A DNA stretch of 64,000 nt from Burkholderia catarinensis (GTDB lineage Bacteria > Pseudomonadota > Gammaproteobacteria > Burkholderiales > Burkholderiaceae), in assembly GCF_001883705.2 (NCBI RefSeq), contig NZ_MDEQ02000004.1:349020-413019 (forward strand). The letters run 5' to 3'. Both the position numbers and the translations under genes were made by a program. Below the pieces are notes generated by a model. That model made no database searches, was not told the DNA's origin, and was given only the letters and a program-made list of their open reading frames with translations. This document shows, piece by piece, positions 63,221 through 64,000 of this stretch (the first letter of the stretch is position 1; every line of letters begins with the position of its first letter).

Positions 63221-63673
63221 ATGCAAATCATTCTGTTGGAAAAAGTCGCCAATCTGGGCAACCTCGGCGATATCGTCAAGGTCAAGGACGGTTACGCTCG
63301 CAACTTCCTGATCCCGAACCGCAAGGCTCGCCGTGCAACGAAGGAAGCGATCGCCGAATTCGAAGTGCGCCGCGCTGAACTCGAAAAGATCGCTGCTGAA
63401 AAGCTGGCGGCATCGCAGGCAGTCGGCGAGAAGCTGAACGGCCAGGCGTTCGAAATCACGCAGAAGTCGGGCGTGGACGGCCGTCTGTTCGGCTCGGTCA
63501 CGAACGGCGACGTCGCGGAACTGCTGAAGAAGGCAGGTTTCGAAGTCGAGAAGCTGCAGGTTCGCATGCCGGAAGGCCCGCTGAAGATGATCGGCGAGCA
63601 CAACGTCCAGATCGCGCTGCATACGGACGTCGTCGTCGACGTCACGATCAACGTGATCGGCGACCACGCGTAA
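63221..63673 (+). CDS. rplI: ribosomal protein bL9
   Basis: 150 residues: [20 protein letters not shown] and [13 protein letters not shown]. Last gene of the cluster, followed by a terminator. Confidence 0.97.
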   Translation: MQIILLEKVANLGNLGDIVKVKDGYARNFLIPNRKARRATKEAIAEFEVRRAELEKIAAEKLAASQAVGEKLNGQAFEITQKSGVDGRLFGSVTNGDVAELLKKAGFEVEKLQVRMPEGPLKMIGEHNVQIALHTDVVVDVTINVIGDHA

Positions 63674-63714
63674 GCGTACGCAAGCTTTCCGGGCGGCTTC
63701 CGTCGTCCGGACAA

Positions 63715-63750
63715 GGGCAGGCGCCCGGGCAACCGGGGCCTGCCTTTTTT
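63715..63750 (+). terminator. terminator after rplI
   Basis: GGCAGGC (63716-63722) and GCCTGCC (63738-63744) with TTTTTT. Confidence 0.85.
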
Positions 63751-63752
63751 AT

Positions 63753-64000
63753 GGTTCTTCGCAGGAAACCGTGGAGGGTTTGAGGGCGATTGCGTAATCT
63801 GACGCCTGACTTTAGGAGGTCAGGAGGAAGAATTGCTCGATCGCAAGGCACTTCAAGCGCTGGGTTGCTGGACCGGCTATCGGTTAGAGCGGGTGGAATG
63901 GCCGGAAGGAGAAAGCCACACGCTGTCGCTGTATCTGAAGCCGGTCAGCAAGGTGATGTACTGCGAACAATGCGGGGCGCGCTGCCAGCAGATCCACGAG
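63753..64000 (+). mobile_element. ISL3-family insertion sequence, left end (partial)
   Basis: GGTTCTTC at 63753-63760 fits the ISL3-family terminus, and an ISL3-type transposase starts 80 bp inside. The right end is outside the window. Confidence 0.7.
63833..64000 (+). CDS. ISL3-family transposase, N-terminal part
   Basis: 56 codons from TTG 63833, which follows AGGAGG, to the window edge. The zinc-finger start CEQCGARC and GYRLERVEWPEGESHTLSLY are typical of ISL3 transposases. Confidence 0.85.
   Translation, partial: MLDRKALQALGCWTGYRLERVEWPEGESHTLSLYLKPVSKVMYCEQCGARCQQIHE

Overview
The high GC content, the codon use and the host genes (the rpsF-priB-rpsR-rplI cluster, mltG-tmk-holB-tatD, gcl-hyi-glxR, YSC84 and PsiF proteins) point to a Burkholderia chromosome, most likely of the B. 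cepacia complex. Species cannot be settled by reading alone.

Positions 1-38115 are a mosaic prophage. Its left end lies outside the window. It holds a repressor and a divergent regulator around a perfect operator palindrome (1-1050), a CII-like regulator and small early genes (1136-2234), a TOPRIM/VapE-type primase-helicase (2327-4834), a CXXCXGXG zinc-finger protein (5057-5830), a lambda-type packaging and head module (6672-14238), a P2-type contractile tail (14756-27000), a lambda-type lysis cassette (27076-28348) and a Dam-like methylase (28516-29307). A P4-type integrase closes the right end (36883-38115).

Between the lysis genes and the integrase lie two cargo blocks. The first (29347-31952, minus strand) encodes PAAR, a DUF4123 chaperone, a probable co-chaperone, a Tox-REase-5 nuclease and an Imm52 immunity protein. 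This is the gene order of the Pseudomonas aeruginosa PAAR4-TecT-coTecT-TseT-TsiT type VI secretion module. Next to it are a gene behind a perfect LexA box and an SRAP/HMCES-type DNA-damage gene. The second block (33902-36619, minus strand) is visibly AT-richer: a Dam-family methylase, a four-helix membrane protein and a DGQHR (DndB-like) protein, a candidate defence cassette.

A 13-bp near-palindrome, CAAAGTNACTTTG, recurs at least 13 times from 2.3 to 37.8 kb. I did not find it in the neighbouring chromosome. It often sits at gene ends or just before terminators, like the dispersed stoperators of some temperate phages.

From 38294 on the DNA is ordinary chromosome. It carries a Dabb protein and thioesterase pair, an alpha/beta hydrolase and GNAT pair, NRDE and YgfZ proteins, mltG-tmk-holB-tatD, an ankyrin protein, a Rap1a/Tai-like protein, an MscS channel, an AAA ATPase, a glycosyltransferase, small envelope proteins, asparaginase, LysM, the glyoxylate pathway (gcl-hyi-glxR with a divergent LysR regulator), an ECF sigma/anti-sigma pair and the ribosomal cluster. 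The window ends inside an ISL3-family insertion sequence that begins just past the rplI terminator.
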